Assembly: GCF_018474025.1 (NCBI RefSeq)
Contig: NZ_JAHCTA010000003.1
Location: 248,001-312,000 of the forward strand
DNA from: Alteromonas oceanisediminis
GTDB lineage: Bacteria > Pseudomonadota > Gammaproteobacteria > Enterobacterales > Alteromonadaceae
Length of the DNA: 64,000 nt
Direction: 5' to 3'
Shown here: positions 8,753 to 17,972 of the stretch, one piece after another
Layout: each line of letters begins with the position of its first letter
Position numbering within the stretch: the first letter of the stretch is position 1
Notes under the pieces: model-generated
Seen by the model: only the letters and a program-made list of their open reading frames with translations
Databases searched by the model: none
What the model was told of the DNA's origin: nothing
Translations under genes and position numbers: made by a program

Positions 8753-8817
8753 ACTTTTTATCTTTACCTTTCCTGTGCAGACCGCAAAAGAGGTAAAGAT
8801 AAGAAGTTCTTCTTTTT
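8753..8817 (+). terminator. Terminator-like hairpin in the argC leader
   Basis: Arms 8753-8769 and 8791-8807 form a 17-bp stem (16 Watson-Crick pairs and one T-G) around a 21-base loop. A pyrimidine tract with six consecutive T follows at about 8808-8820. The stem is AT-rich, so intrinsic strength is uncertain. No gene on this strand lies between the preceding minus-strand gene and argC, so a terminator here could only act on the argC transcript itself. Confidence 0.55.
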
Positions 8818-8837
8818 TCTTACCTGATTGAATAAAA

Positions 8838-9860
8838 ATGAAAGTATGTATTATTGGAGCCAGCGGTTATACCGGCGCTGAACTGGCCAGACTGGTCCAC
8901 AATCACCCCCGCTTATCGCTTGACGCGGTAATGGTTTCTGCGCGCAGCGGTGATGCGGGCAAACCATTAAGTGACGTGCATGGTTATTTGAACAACCAGA
9001 TTCACCTGCCGCTACAGGCACTGGACGAGTCAACCTTGCACACACTCGCTAGTTCATACGATTGCATTTTCCTAGCAACGCCGCATGAAGCCAGCCACGA
9101 CTGGGCATCTAGCTTGCTGCAAGGCAGTGCAAAGGTATTTGACTTAAGCGGTGCGTTTCGGTTGCAGGATAAACACGTATTTGCGCAGCATTATGGCTTT
9201 GAACACCAGCATCCGGACACGCTGAGTGAGGCCGTTTACGGGCTGGCTGAATGGTATGCCGATGAGATAGCCAACGCTCAGATAGTGGCAGTGCCCGGAT
9301 GCTATCCCACGGCTTCACTGTTAGCGACTAAACCGTTGATGCAGGCGGAACTTCTCGATCCCAGCCATTTTCCTATCATCAACGCTGTGTCGGGTGTCAG
9401 TGGCGCTGGCCGAAAAGCCGCGCTGAACAACAGCTTCTGCGAAGTGAGCTTGCAAGCTTACGGTATTTTAGCGCATCGCCACACGCCAGAGATTGCCGCC
9501 TATTTAGGCGCCCCGGTTATTTTTACACCACATCTGGGCAATTTTAAACGCGGTATTCTGGCCACCATCACTTGCAAGCTTAAGTATGGGCTTAAACTTT
9601 CGGATGTTGAAGATGCATTTAATACGGCGTATGCCCACCAGCCACTGGTGCGAATGCGCTCCAGCCCGGCCAAAATCGATGATGTGGTCGGCCAGCCATT
9701 TTGTGATCTGCACTGGCAGTATGACCCGTCCACAGGTTATCTGATTGTGACATCCGCTATCGACAACCTGCTCAAAGGTGCGGCGAGCCAGGCAATTCAA
9801 TGTGCCAATCTGGCGTGTGGCTGGTCGATGACAGAGGGATTGACGAGGAATGCGGTATGA
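8838..9860 (+). CDS. argC: N-acetyl-gamma-glutamyl-phosphate reductase
   Basis: Third step of arginine synthesis: NADPH-dependent reduction of N-acetylglutamyl phosphate to the semialdehyde. The 340 residues include the Rossmann motif GASGYTGAEL at 8-17, the catalytic Cys155 in VPGCYPTAS, and GVSGAGRKA plus AHRHTPEI of the substrate domain. Type 1 ArgC length. The ATG has only a weak Shine-Dalgarno. The gene ends in ATGA shared with argB. Confidence 0.97.
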   Translation: MKVCIIGASGYTGAELARLVHNHPRLSLDAVMVSARSGDAGKPLSDVHGYLNNQIHLPLQALDESTLHTLASSYDCIFLATPHEASHDWASSLLQGSAKVFDLSGAFRLQDKHVFAQHYGFEHQHPDTLSEAVYGLAEWYADEIANAQIVAVPGCYPTASLLATKPLMQAELLDPSHFPIINAVSGVSGAGRKAALNNSFCEVSLQAYGILAHRHTPEIAAYLGAPVIFTPHLGNFKRGILATITCKLKYGLKLSDVEDAFNTAYAHQPLVRMRSSPAKIDDVVGQPFCDLHWQYDPSTGYLIVTSAIDNLLKGAASQAIQCANLACGWSMTEGLTRNAV

Positions 9861-10684
9861 CCGATGCACACGAGCGCAGCGTCGTTGTTCTGAAGGTAGG
9901 CGGTGCGCTAATCGACAACCTGCCTGCTACGCAGGCGTTGTTCACAGCCGTGGCAGAGCTACCTAGCAGCATTGCCGTGGTTATTGTACATGGTGGTGGT
10001 AGCAACCTTGATGCACTTCTTAGCCAATTGCAGTTGAGCAATGACAAGGTTGACGGGCTTCGAATCTCGCCTGATGCACATATGCCTTACGTGGTGGGGG
10101 CTCTTGCAGGCACCAGCAATAAGCAGTTGTGCGCCGCTGGCTACGCGCTTGGCCTGTCAGTGGTTGGCTTAAGTTTATTTGATGGTGACAGTGTTAGCTG
10201 CACAGAGCTCAATCCGAAACTCGGCGCAGTGGGTGTTCCTCAGCCGAATAGCGCGGCGTTTCTGACAACCTTGCTATCACGCAATTATTTGCCCGTGATG
10301 AGTTCGATCGGCTGTGACAAACAGGGCCGTCTTTACAATGTCAATGCTGACCAAGCCGCAACCGCTATTGCACAGTTGTTGAGCGCTGATCTGTATTTAC
10401 TGTCAGATGTCAGCGGCGTACTGGATGCGGATAAGCTCAGAGTTCACTCGCTCTCGCCCTTGATGGCGAGTGAATTGGTGACTAACGGTACGATAGCGGG
10501 AGGAATGCGGGTCAAAGTAACGGCTGCTCAGTTAGCGGCTAACACGCTAGGTCGCTCGGTAACTATCGGTTCATGGGCCGAGCCCGAAGCACTGCTTGCT
10601 CATATTATGTCTGTGCGCCAACCATCCATTCAATTTGGCACGCAAGTGCTGCCGCAGGAACAGAGACAACAACAGGAAAATTAA
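9857..10684 (+). CDS. argB: Acetylglutamate kinase
   Basis: Phosphorylates N-acetylglutamate in the second step of arginine synthesis. I start it at the ATG overlapping the argC stop by four bases, giving 275 residues; an earlier in-frame start would run back into argC without family similarity. Amino-acid-kinase motifs are present: LKVGGALIDN, VHGGGSNLD, and the nucleotide-binding LLSDVSGVL and GTIAGGMRVKVTAA. No N-terminal extension of the arginine-inhibited hexameric type is visible, so feedback control probably falls on ArgA. Confidence 0.96.
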   Translation: MTDAHERSVVVLKVGGALIDNLPATQALFTAVAELPSSIAVVIVHGGGSNLDALLSQLQLSNDKVDGLRISPDAHMPYVVGALAGTSNKQLCAAGYALGLSVVGLSLFDGDSVSCTELNPKLGAVGVPQPNSAAFLTTLLSRNYLPVMSSIGCDKQGRLYNVNADQAATAIAQLLSADLYLLSDVSGVLDADKLRVHSLSPLMASELVTNGTIAGGMRVKVTAAQLAANTLGRSVTIGSWAEPEALLAHIMSVRQPSIQFGTQVLPQEQRQQQEN

Positions 10685-10685
10685 T

Positions 10686-11612
10686 ATGTCGACTAAGGAC
10701 TTACTCAGCTTTACCGATTGGACGCCGGAAGCCGCAACGCAGCTGTTGCAGCTGGCGCTTGATATTAAAGCTACACCTGAAAACTACGCCACCGCGCTGG
10801 CAGGAAAGTCGATCATTGCGCTATTCGAGAAACCCTCTTTGCGCACACGCGTCAGTTTTGATATCGGTATCCATAAGCTCGGTGGTCACTTGGTGTACCT
10901 TGATAGCCAGTCAGGCAATTTAGCAGGGCGCGAGGATGTTAAAGATATGGGCGCTAACTTTGCCTGCTGGGCAGATGCCATCATAGCGCGGGTATTTTCT
11001 CACAGTACGCTGGAAACACTGGCAGAGGCAGCATCGGTTCCTGTGATTAACGCGTTATGCGACCGGTATCACCCCTGTCAGGCAATGGCTGATTACCTCA
11101 CTTTAACGGAGGCGCTCGGGTCAGTAAAAGGAAAAACTCTGGCGTACGTGGGTGACGGTAACAACGTGACCCATTCCCTCTTGATAGTGGGCGCATTACT
11201 GGGTTGTCATCAAGTGGTTGTTACCCCTAAAGGTCATGAAATTGATTCCGACATACTTAAACAAGCGCATGACATAGGCCAGCGTACTGGCGCAACCATC
11301 ACAACCAGCCATGCGTTAAGTGCACTGTCTGAGCCTACCTCCAGCGTCGACGCTATCTACACGGATACATGGCTCTCTATGGGTGATATAACCCCCTTGG
11401 AAGATATTAAGAGCAAATTTATGCCATATCAGGTCAATGAAGCTATGCTTGAGAACTGTGGCGCGCGGTATGTCATGCATTGCCAACCTGCACATCGCGA
11501 TCTAGAAATTACCGGTAGTCTGATGGACAGTCGCGCATCGTTGTTAATGCAGCAGGCTGAAAACAGAATGCACGCGCAAAATGCGATTTTAGTGACCTTA
11601 CTTACACGCTAA
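10686..11612 (+). CDS. argF: Ornithine carbamoyltransferase
   Basis: Forms citrulline from ornithine and carbamoyl phosphate. The ATG one base after the argB stop gives 308 residues; the open frame extends upstream into argB but that part is not homologous. The carbamoyl-phosphate loop FEKPSLRTRVSF, HPCQAMADY and DTWLSMGD are present. The Cys-containing ornithine-site motif, usually HCLP, reads HCQP here (MHCQPAHRD), a Leu-to-Gln change next to the conserved Cys. I expect the enzyme to be active. A 52-base gap without a terminator separates it from argG. Confidence 0.96.
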   Translation: MSTKDLLSFTDWTPEAATQLLQLALDIKATPENYATALAGKSIIALFEKPSLRTRVSFDIGIHKLGGHLVYLDSQSGNLAGREDVKDMGANFACWADAIIARVFSHSTLETLAEAASVPVINALCDRYHPCQAMADYLTLTEALGSVKGKTLAYVGDGNNVTHSLLIVGALLGCHQVVVTPKGHEIDSDILKQAHDIGQRTGATITTSHALSALSEPTSSVDAIYTDTWLSMGDITPLEDIKSKFMPYQVNEAMLENCGARYVMHCQPAHRDLEITGSLMDSRASLLMQQAENRMHAQNAILVTLLTR

Positions 11613-11664
11613 GTACGGCATTTATCGAGTCAGATAACCATAAGAATTTGATTAGGAAACAGTC

Positions 11665-12885
11665 ATGAATTCAGTTAAAAAAGTCGTTCTCGCTTATTCA
11701 GGCGGCCTTGATACCTCTGCAATTATACCGTGGTTGATTGAGCACTACGGTTGTGAAGTTATCGCCTTTGCGGCCGATGTGGGCCAAGGTGATGAAGAAC
11801 TCGAAGGGCTTGAAGAAAAAGCACTTCGTTCCGGTGCCAGTGAATGTCATATTGTCGATTTAAAACAAGAATTCGTACGCGATTTCATCTTCCCGACCAT
11901 TACCACCGGTGCAGTTTATGAAGGTGAGTACTTACTTGGGACATCGATGGCGCGCCCTGTTATTGCAAAGGCACAAGTTGAGATAGCGCGTAAAGTGGGT
12001 GCCGATGCGCTGTGTCATGGGTGCACGGGTAAGGGTAACGATCAAGTGCGCTTTGAAAGTACGTTTGCCGCCCTCGCACCGGATCTGCACGTTATTGCGC
12101 CATGGCGTGAATGGGACATGGTTTCTCGTGAAGACTTACTTGAGTATTTAGCCGAGCGTCAAATTAAAACCAGCGCTTCAGCGACCAAAATTTATAGCCG
12201 CGATGCCAATGCCTGGCATATTTCTCATGAAGGCGGAGAGCTGGAAGATCCCTGGAGTGAGCCGAGCAAGCAAGTCTGGACATTGACCACAGATCCTGAG
12301 GATGCGCCAGACAAACCCGGCTATGTCGATTTGTCTTTTGCTCAGGGCAAATTGGTCAAAGTGAATGACGTTGCGTTAACGCCCTATGAGGCACTCCAAA
12401 CACTTAACGACATCGCTGCGCCACATGGTGTTGGGCGGATCGATATTGTTGAAAACCGTCTTGTCGGCATGAAGTCGCGTGGTTGTTACGAAACGCCGGG
12501 CGGTACGGTGTTGTTGAAAGCGTATAAAGCATTAGAAACGCTGGTTCTGGATAAAGCGGCGCTGAAACACCGCGAGCAGTTAGGCTTAGAGTTTGCGCAC
12601 GTGATGTACGATGGCCGCTGGTACACGGCACTGAATGAGGCATTACTCGCCGGTGCTGCAAGTTTCGCTAAACTTGTTACTGGCGACATTCGGGTGAAAT
12701 TGTACAAAGGTCAGGCGACCGTGACCCAGCGCCGCTCGCCAAATAGTTTGTACTCTGAAGACTTTGCCACCTTTGGTGCTGATGATGTTTACGACCAGAA
12801 ACACGCCGAAGGATTCATTCGCCTGTTCAGCTTGTCCAGCCGTATTAAAGCGTTGAAAAATCAACACAGCCAGGCAGGAGAATAA
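11665..12885 (+). CDS. argG: Argininosuccinate synthase
   Basis: ATP-dependent condensation of citrulline and aspartate. The 406 residues are of the short (about 400) bacterial class. The PP-loop motif [11 protein letters not shown] is at about 10-20, [15 protein letters not shown] forms the citrulline/aspartate site, and [21 protein letters not shown] is conserved. It has an AGGAAA-type ribosome site and lies two bases before argH. Confidence 0.98.
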   Translation: MNSVKKVVLAYSGGLDTSAIIPWLIEHYGCEVIAFAADVGQGDEELEGLEEKALRSGASECHIVDLKQEFVRDFIFPTITTGAVYEGEYLLGTSMARPVIAKAQVEIARKVGADALCHGCTGKGNDQVRFESTFAALAPDLHVIAPWREWDMVSREDLLEYLAERQIKTSASATKIYSRDANAWHISHEGGELEDPWSEPSKQVWTLTTDPEDAPDKPGYVDLSFAQGKLVKVNDVALTPYEALQTLNDIAAPHGVGRIDIVENRLVGMKSRGCYETPGGTVLLKAYKALETLVLDKAALKHREQLGLEFAHVMYDGRWYTALNEALLAGAASFAKLVTGDIRVKLYKGQATVTQRRSPNSLYSEDFATFGADDVYDQKHAEGFIRLFSLSSRIKALKNQHSQAGE

Positions 12886-12887
12886 GC

Positions 12888-14294
12888 ATGGCTTTATGGG
12901 GTGGACGTTTCACACAAGGCAGTAGCCAGATGTTTAAACAGGTCAATGACAGTTTACCGTTTGATCAGGTCATGGCGGTGGAAGACATTACAGGCTCTAT
13001 TGCGTGGGCAAATGCAATTGCCAAAGCGGGTGTTCTTAACGAACAAGAGCATGTCACATTGGTTGACGCCTTGCAGAAACTGCTGACTCAAGCGCAAGCA
13101 GGTGAGCTTGATTTTGCTGCCAGCCAAGAAGAAGATATTCACAGCTTCATGGAAGCCGCGCTGATAGACGCCATCGGAGATACGGCCAAAAAACTGCATA
13201 CAGGCCGTTCTCGTAACGATCAGGTCGCTACGGATTTTCGGTTGTGGACGCAGCGCCACATTAACGCTCTGGAGTCGGATTTATTGAATCTCATTCAGGC
13301 TTTGTTGAAAAGTGCGTCTCGTTTTCAGTCTGTCATTCTCCCCGGCTACACACACCTGCAACGCGCTCAACCGATCCGCTACCCGCATTGGTGCTTAGCC
13401 TACGTAGAGATGCTCAAGCGTGACCTATCGCGATTGCGCGATGCCAAAATACGAATGGATCAATCTCCGCTTGGCTGCGGAGCCCTGGCGGGAACGACCT
13501 ACCCGGTTGACCGCCAAAGCATTGCCGACGAGCTGGGTTTCAGCGCGCCTTGCCTGAACAGTTTAGACGCAGTTTCCGACCGAGACTTCGTGCTTGAACT
13601 CCTGTTCTGCGCCAGCACCAGCATGATGCACCTGAGCCGGATGGCGGAAGACCTTATTTTCTACAATTCTGGTGAAGCCGGCTTTTTAAAGTTGTCTGAC
13701 AACGTCACGTCAGGTTCCTCATTGATGCCTCAGAAAAAAAATCCTGACGCGCTGGAATTGATGCGCGGCAAATGCGGTCGTGTTTTCGGCCATTTGCAGA
13801 GCTTACTCGTCACCATGAAAGGCTTGCCGTTAGCCTACAACAAAGACATGCAGGAAGACAAAGAAGGTGCCATGGACGCCGTCAAGCAATGGCACATTTG
13901 TTTGAGTATCGGCGTTGAAGTACTGGATGGGCTAGCGTTGAATGCTGAGCGTTGTCGTCAGGCAGCGCAGCAGGGTTATGCCAACGCGACTGAGCTGGCT
14001 GATTACCTTGTCGACAAAAATATTCCCTTTAGAACCGCGCATGATATTGCCGGCAAAGCGGTACTGCTGGCGCTGGAAAATCACTGTGCGATTGAGGACC
14101 TTAGCTTAGCGCAACTCCACACCGTGAGTAGCGATATTGAACAGGATGTGTACGCAATCCTTGCGCTGGATCATTTAGTGGATAAGCGCAATGTGCTTGG
14201 CGGCACAGGCGCACAACCGGTTAATGATGCACTATTCGCCGCACATGAATGGCTCGATGGTGAACTGACTCGCCAAGGTGACGTTGATGGTTGA
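12888..14294 (+). CDS. argH: Argininosuccinate lyase
   Basis: Splits argininosuccinate into arginine and fumarate, the last step of the pathway. At 468 residues it shows family markers LHTGRSRNDQVATD, the catalytic-His region GYTHLQRAQPI, and the signature loop GSSLMPQKKNPD with the catalytic Ser. In some marine gammaproteobacteria argH is fused to an N-acetylglutamate synthase domain. Here the frame stops normally and argA follows as a separate gene overlapping by eight bases. Confidence 0.97.
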   Translation: MALWGGRFTQGSSQMFKQVNDSLPFDQVMAVEDITGSIAWANAIAKAGVLNEQEHVTLVDALQKLLTQAQAGELDFAASQEEDIHSFMEAALIDAIGDTAKKLHTGRSRNDQVATDFRLWTQRHINALESDLLNLIQALLKSASRFQSVILPGYTHLQRAQPIRYPHWCLAYVEMLKRDLSRLRDAKIRMDQSPLGCGALAGTTYPVDRQSIADELGFSAPCLNSLDAVSDRDFVLELLFCASTSMMHLSRMAEDLIFYNSGEAGFLKLSDNVTSGSSLMPQKKNPDALELMRGKCGRVFGHLQSLLVTMKGLPLAYNKDMQEDKEGAMDAVKQWHICLSIGVEVLDGLALNAERCRQAAQQGYANATELADYLVDKNIPFRTAHDIAGKAVLLALENHCAIEDLSLAQLHTVSSDIEQDVYAILALDHLVDKRNVLGGTGAQPVNDALFAAHEWLDGELTRQGDVDG

Positions 14295-15597
14295 CGCAAA
14301 CGCCGACAATATTCGCCTGTTTCGTAGCTCTGCGCCTTACATTAATGCACATCGTGGTAAAACCTTTGTGCTCATGTTTGGCGGTGAGGCCATTGAGCAT
14401 GACAATTTTGCTCACATCATTCACGATATCGGTCTTTTGAGCAGTTTGGGGATCCGTCTGGTGCTGGTGCATGGTGCGCGCCCGCAAATCGATGAGCGGG
14501 TTGCGCTGCGCAATCTGCAAGGCCGCTTTTCTGAGAATACGCGGATCACCGATAAACCCACCTTGGAATGCGTTAAAGATGCTGCCGGGTCGGTCCGGTC
14601 ACATATTGAAGCCCTGCTCACCATGGGGTTGCCGAACTCTCCCATGCACGGCGCGCAAATACGTGTGTGCTCCGGCAATATGGTGGTCGCAAAACCAATG
14701 GGGGTAAGAAACGGCATCGACTTTGAAAACACCGGACTGGTGCGCAGAATTGACGTGGACGGTATCAATGATCACCTCAACGATGGCTCCATTGTTTTGC
14801 TCTCTCCCATGGGCTATTCCCCCACGGGTGAAGTGTTTAACCTATCCCATGAGGATGTAGCAACACAAGCGGCGATTGCGTTAAGGGCAGATAAGCTCAT
14901 CGTGTTTTCACATTGGGAGGGGATCGTATCCCGTGAAGGAAAGTTGCTACGCACCATTGAGCTGAAACAGTTGCAGTCATTGATAGAAAGCGACGCGATC
15001 GAAACCGAGGAAAGCGTGCTACGCGCCCTGAGTACAAGCGTAGCAGCAGACATTCCGCGTGCTCACTGCATTAGTTATGAGAAAGACGGCGCATTGCTTG
15101 AAGAACTGTTTACACGCGACGGCACTGGTTCACTGGTGATGCGCAATCATTACGAACAGCTTCGCCAGGCTACGATTGAAGATGTCGGTGGTATATTGCG
15201 TCTTATCCAGCCTCTGGAAGAAAGTGGCATTCTGGTTAAGCGCTCAAGAGAGCGTCTGGAAAGTGAGATCGAACATTTCAGTGTGATTGAACGTGACGGC
15301 ATGATCATCGGTTGCGCAGCGCTGTATGTGTACCCTGAGGATAATTGTGCCGAGCTGGCCTGCGTTGCTACACATCAGGATTACCGAGGCAAGAATCGAG
15401 GCGAAAGGCTACTCGATCAGGTAGTCGAATACGCTAAACAGCGCGGTATAGGCCGTTTGTTCGTATTAACGACCGTGACCGCGCATTGGTTCTTAGAACA
15501 AGGTTTCAAACCCAGTGACATGAGTAGTCTGCCGGAGCAAAAAAAGCAGTTGTATAACTTTCAGCGTAACTCAAAAATCTTTGAATTGGAGCTTTAA
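14287..15597 (+). CDS. argA: N-acetylglutamate synthase, classical ArgA
   Basis: First enzyme of arginine synthesis, acetyl-CoA plus glutamate. The 436 residues match E. coli ArgA (443): an N-terminal amino-acid-kinase-like domain (VLMFGGEAIEH, LVLVHGARPQIDER) that normally senses arginine, then a GNAT domain from about 290 with the acetyl-CoA loop ATHQDYRGKNRGERLL. I prefer the ATG at 14287 to a GTG three codons upstream; both overlap argH. Being last in the operon places the feedback-regulated entry enzyme under the same leader control as the rest. Confidence 0.93.
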   Translation: MVDANADNIRLFRSSAPYINAHRGKTFVLMFGGEAIEHDNFAHIIHDIGLLSSLGIRLVLVHGARPQIDERVALRNLQGRFSENTRITDKPTLECVKDAAGSVRSHIEALLTMGLPNSPMHGAQIRVCSGNMVVAKPMGVRNGIDFENTGLVRRIDVDGINDHLNDGSIVLLSPMGYSPTGEVFNLSHEDVATQAAIALRADKLIVFSHWEGIVSREGKLLRTIELKQLQSLIESDAIETEESVLRALSTSVAADIPRAHCISYEKDGALLEELFTRDGTGSLVMRNHYEQLRQATIEDVGGILRLIQPLEESGILVKRSRERLESEIEHFSVIERDGMIIGCAALYVYPEDNCAELACVATHQDYRGKNRGERLLDQVVEYAKQRGIGRLFVLTTVTAHWFLEQGFKPSDMSSLPEQKKQLYNFQRNSKIFELEL

Positions 15598-15706
15598 GCG
15601 CACAGACGGAAGCTAGCGTCAGGTCAAGATCTTTATTACCGTTTGCTTTATGCATCAATAAAAACTGCTATCGTTATTTTTATGGCATCGCTCACGCAGC
15701 CCACAC

Positions 15707-16237
15707 ATGAACAAAGACGTCGTTTTTCACTTTTCGAAAACCAGAGCGCAGCGCTCTCGTAAATTTATTTACATGGCTCTGATGTGCTGGGTGTATATAG
15801 GCGCAATCTACCTGTATTCGCAATTTGGTGCTCGGGCCTTACCCGCCTCATTTGTTAACATTTCTTACGTAGCCTTTTCGGTAAGCAGTATCATACTCAT
15901 CGTCATTGCGGTTTGGCACCATCGGCATCCCGCGGTTTTTGAAGCGATATTAACTGCTAAGCGCCTTATCGTGCGTTATCCTGGGTCGGAACGATGGTCA
16001 TTTGATGTGGCGGTTGACGATATTAAACGGTTTGAATACCGGCGAACTCTCTCACATGCTGGTGATGGCATAACGCAGCACGGAATTGTGATGAAAGACG
16101 GCACATTTCATCACTGTTCGATGAACTACGATCTTAATCTTAATACGCTGCACAAAGCGGTCCAGCAGGTGCGTCCCGATGTCGAGTTTCCCAAGACTGT
16201 CAATAAGCGTGTTGAGGAGCCGTTCAGAGCGTGTTGA
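15707..16237 (+). CDS. Uncharacterised two-helix membrane protein with PH-like tail
   Basis: A 176-residue protein I do not recognise by name. Two hydrophobic helices at about 20-40 and 47-68 are joined by a short periplasmic loop. The C-terminal cytoplasmic part (RLIVRYPGSERWSFDVAVDDIKRFEYRR, then HGIVMKDGTFHHCSMNYDLNL) has the look of a small bacterial PH-like domain. The last three codons and the stop lie inside the left arm of the 16226-16483 repeat element, so the native C-terminus may have been replaced. Function unknown. Confidence 0.7.
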   Translation: MNKDVVFHFSKTRAQRSRKFIYMALMCWVYIGAIYLYSQFGARALPASFVNISYVAFSVSSIILIVIAVWHHRHPAVFEAILTAKRLIVRYPGSERWSFDVAVDDIKRFEYRRTLSHAGDGITQHGIVMKDGTFHHCSMNYDLNLNTLHKAVQQVRPDVEFPKTVNKRVEEPFRAC

Positions 16238-16483
16238 TCTTTGCGGTACATTTTTGCAGCAGTTTGATGGCAATTTAGACAAGGCTGAGCGAGCGCCGTG
16301 TAGTTATTCTACATAAGCGAGCGAAAACGCAGTGTAAATTGTCATCAAGCGCTGCCCGCAGGGTTCAGTTCTATGGCTTGGGGCTTTCGTCATTCACTTA
16401 GAATAACTAAGCTTCAATCCTCTTTCCTCAGCCGCAAGCCATAGAACTGAACAAAACTTGTACCGCAAAGGTCAACACGCTCT
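16226..16483. repeat. 258-bp nested inverted-repeat (MITE-like or structured RNA) element
   Basis: Outer arms 16226-16249 and 16460-16483 pair over 24 bases with a single T-G. Inside are two long hairpins. The first pairs 16256-16277 with 16335-16355 (about 21 bp, one bulge, wobbles). The second pairs 16363-16380 with 16435-16452 (18 bp, perfect). Their tips are TGTAG-TTATT-CTACA at 16299-16313 and CTTAG-AATAA-CTAAG at 16397-16411; the inner 11 bases of one tip are the exact reverse complement of the other. There is no ORF and no clear target-site duplication. It fills the 313-base gap before the tautomerase gene. Confidence 0.8.
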
Positions 16484-16550
16484 ATTAAAGATTGAGCATT
16501 TCTGAAAGGTCTGTGGTTTACTGCAAGAAAACCTCGTCGAGTATTTACCC

Positions 16551-16751
16551 ATGCCTTACGTCAATATCCAGATTACTCAAGGCGCTACACGCGCCCAGAA
16601 ACAAGCGCTAGTTAAAGATGTTACCGCTTCGTTAGCTAAGCACCTCGGTAAAAAGCCAGAATATACTCATGTGGTGATACAAGAAATTGCGGACGAAAAC
16701 TGGGGTTTTGCAGGTCAGCTAACGGATGACTGGAAGCGCGATCAGAGTTGA
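16551..16751 (+). CDS. 4-oxalocrotonate tautomerase-family protein
   Basis: A 66-residue member of the tautomerase superfamily. After Met removal the N-terminal Pro (MPYVNIQITQG) is the general base, and the core ATRAQKQALVKDVTASLAKHLGKKPEYTHVVIQEIADENWG has the family beta-alpha-beta layout with the conserved NWG turn. It is longest-similar to the 2-hydroxymuconate tautomerase/DmpI group. No aromatic catabolic genes are nearby, so the physiological substrate is not indicated. Confidence 0.88.
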   Translation: MPYVNIQITQGATRAQKQALVKDVTASLAKHLGKKPEYTHVVIQEIADENWGFAGQLTDDWKRDQS

Positions 16752-16771
16752 ACAAAAAGTTGCCGTTAAGG

Positions 16772-17881
16772 CTAAGCGGAGGCAACAGGAAACAATTTCC
16801 CTTGTCTGCGCTCAACTGGCTGATGCACTTTGATTTCAGTTAAGCCGCTGAGATTGCGACTTGAAAACCATGCCTGAACATCGTGTTGCGCTTCGCTTGA
16901 TAATGAATCGAAATATTGCGTACAGCGTTGTAGCATCCACTGCGCATAGGTATTTACATAGCGTGTTTCTTCGACACCGTCGAATGAGTAGCGCATTTTT
17001 CCTAAGAATCGCGGTAAACGTTCACCCGGCTTGTCGAGCAAGCGCTGTTGAACGCGCTTCACGGTTTCATGCAACACTGGCAGTTGTGTATCGTGCATAT
17101 GCTTTAGCATGGGGACGAGCGTGTCAGGGATTTTATCGTTGGCTAAAAAAGCACCCACTGGTTGGTCACCGCGCATCATGCGTTCAACCCAGGCTACAAC
17201 ATGTGGTGCCCGTTGCTTCATCAGTTCGCCCGAATAAGGATCGCGATAGAGATGCGCATACAACGGCCCGATAAATCCATAATCAGCGATACTCGGACGA
17301 CCGCCCAGTACATATTGATGTTGAATTAAATGCGTATTAAAGCATTCTAAAAATGCCTCATACCACGTTTCTATAGCTCGCCAATTGCGTTTCGAAATCC
17401 CTAACACGGGTTTATACAACCTGCCGAAGAAAAACGCGGGTAGCAGCCCTGAAACAGGCTGCAAAAGCCGCGGCCAGTGCGGCGTGGCGCAGGCACCAAA
17501 TTCTCGTAAGATAAAGCCTAAATGGCGGCGTTTGTAATGCCAGCGATAGTGCATGGCTGGAAGGAGGAGCCACTCGTCACCGTAGAGTTCGAGTAGCAAC
17601 GCCACAAAGTGCTGTTTGGGCGTGACCGGATAAACACTGTTCTGCGCGAATTGAGCCTCAAATTTATCGATAATGTCAGTGGTATCTTGCCAGTATTCGC
17701 CTTGAGGCGTCTTGACCACAGGGATCATGCGCAAACCCGTGTTGGGTTGCAGTTCGTTATTGATGATGCTGGCGGTCGCTAATGTCTCGGTAAAGGGAAT
17801 GTTCTTGTAGCGCATATAAGCCCGGGTTTTGCCGCTGAACAAGGAGACTTCTGCGCCGTATTGGGTGTAATGCTGATTCAT
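16772..17881 (-). CDS. Glutathione S-transferase-like protein
   Basis: A 369-residue protein whose first 80 residues follow the GST thioredoxin fold (SLFSGKTRAYMRYKNIPFTE, then RMIPVVKTPQGEYWQDTTDIIDKFE, with the cis-Pro in IPVV and the glutathione-binding Asp/Thr pair). A helical domain extends to about 240, including GGRPSIADYGFIGPLYAHLYRDP, the usual N-capping box. The extra C-terminal 120 residues make it longer than standard GSTs (about 210). Substrate unknown. It follows the MBL hydrolase on the same strand with a 91-base gap. Confidence 0.75.
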   Translation of the reverse strand: MNQHYTQYGAEVSLFSGKTRAYMRYKNIPFTETLATASIINNELQPNTGLRMIPVVKTPQGEYWQDTTDIIDKFEAQFAQNSVYPVTPKQHFVALLLELYGDEWLLLPAMHYRWHYKRRHLGFILREFGACATPHWPRLLQPVSGLLPAFFFGRLYKPVLGISKRNWRAIETWYEAFLECFNTHLIQHQYVLGGRPSIADYGFIGPLYAHLYRDPYSGELMKQRAPHVVAWVERMMRGDQPVGAFLANDKIPDTLVPMLKHMHDTQLPVLHETVKRVQQRLLDKPGERLPRFLGKMRYSFDGVEETRYVNTYAQWMLQRCTQYFDSLSSEAQHDVQAWFSSRNLSGLTEIKVHQPVERRQGKLFPVASA

Positions 17882-17972
17882 ATAGGCGCTCTGCCGCGTT
17901 CGTGTGACCGTGTTTGACTAGACCAGACAACACGTATTTAACTTTCATCGTCTACAGTGTGTGTACGCCCAG

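Noticed and set aside
14278-14294. argH-argA fusion or frameshifted fusion
   Set aside because: argH ends with a normal stop, the overlap is in a different frame, and ArgA is full length with its own regulatory domain.
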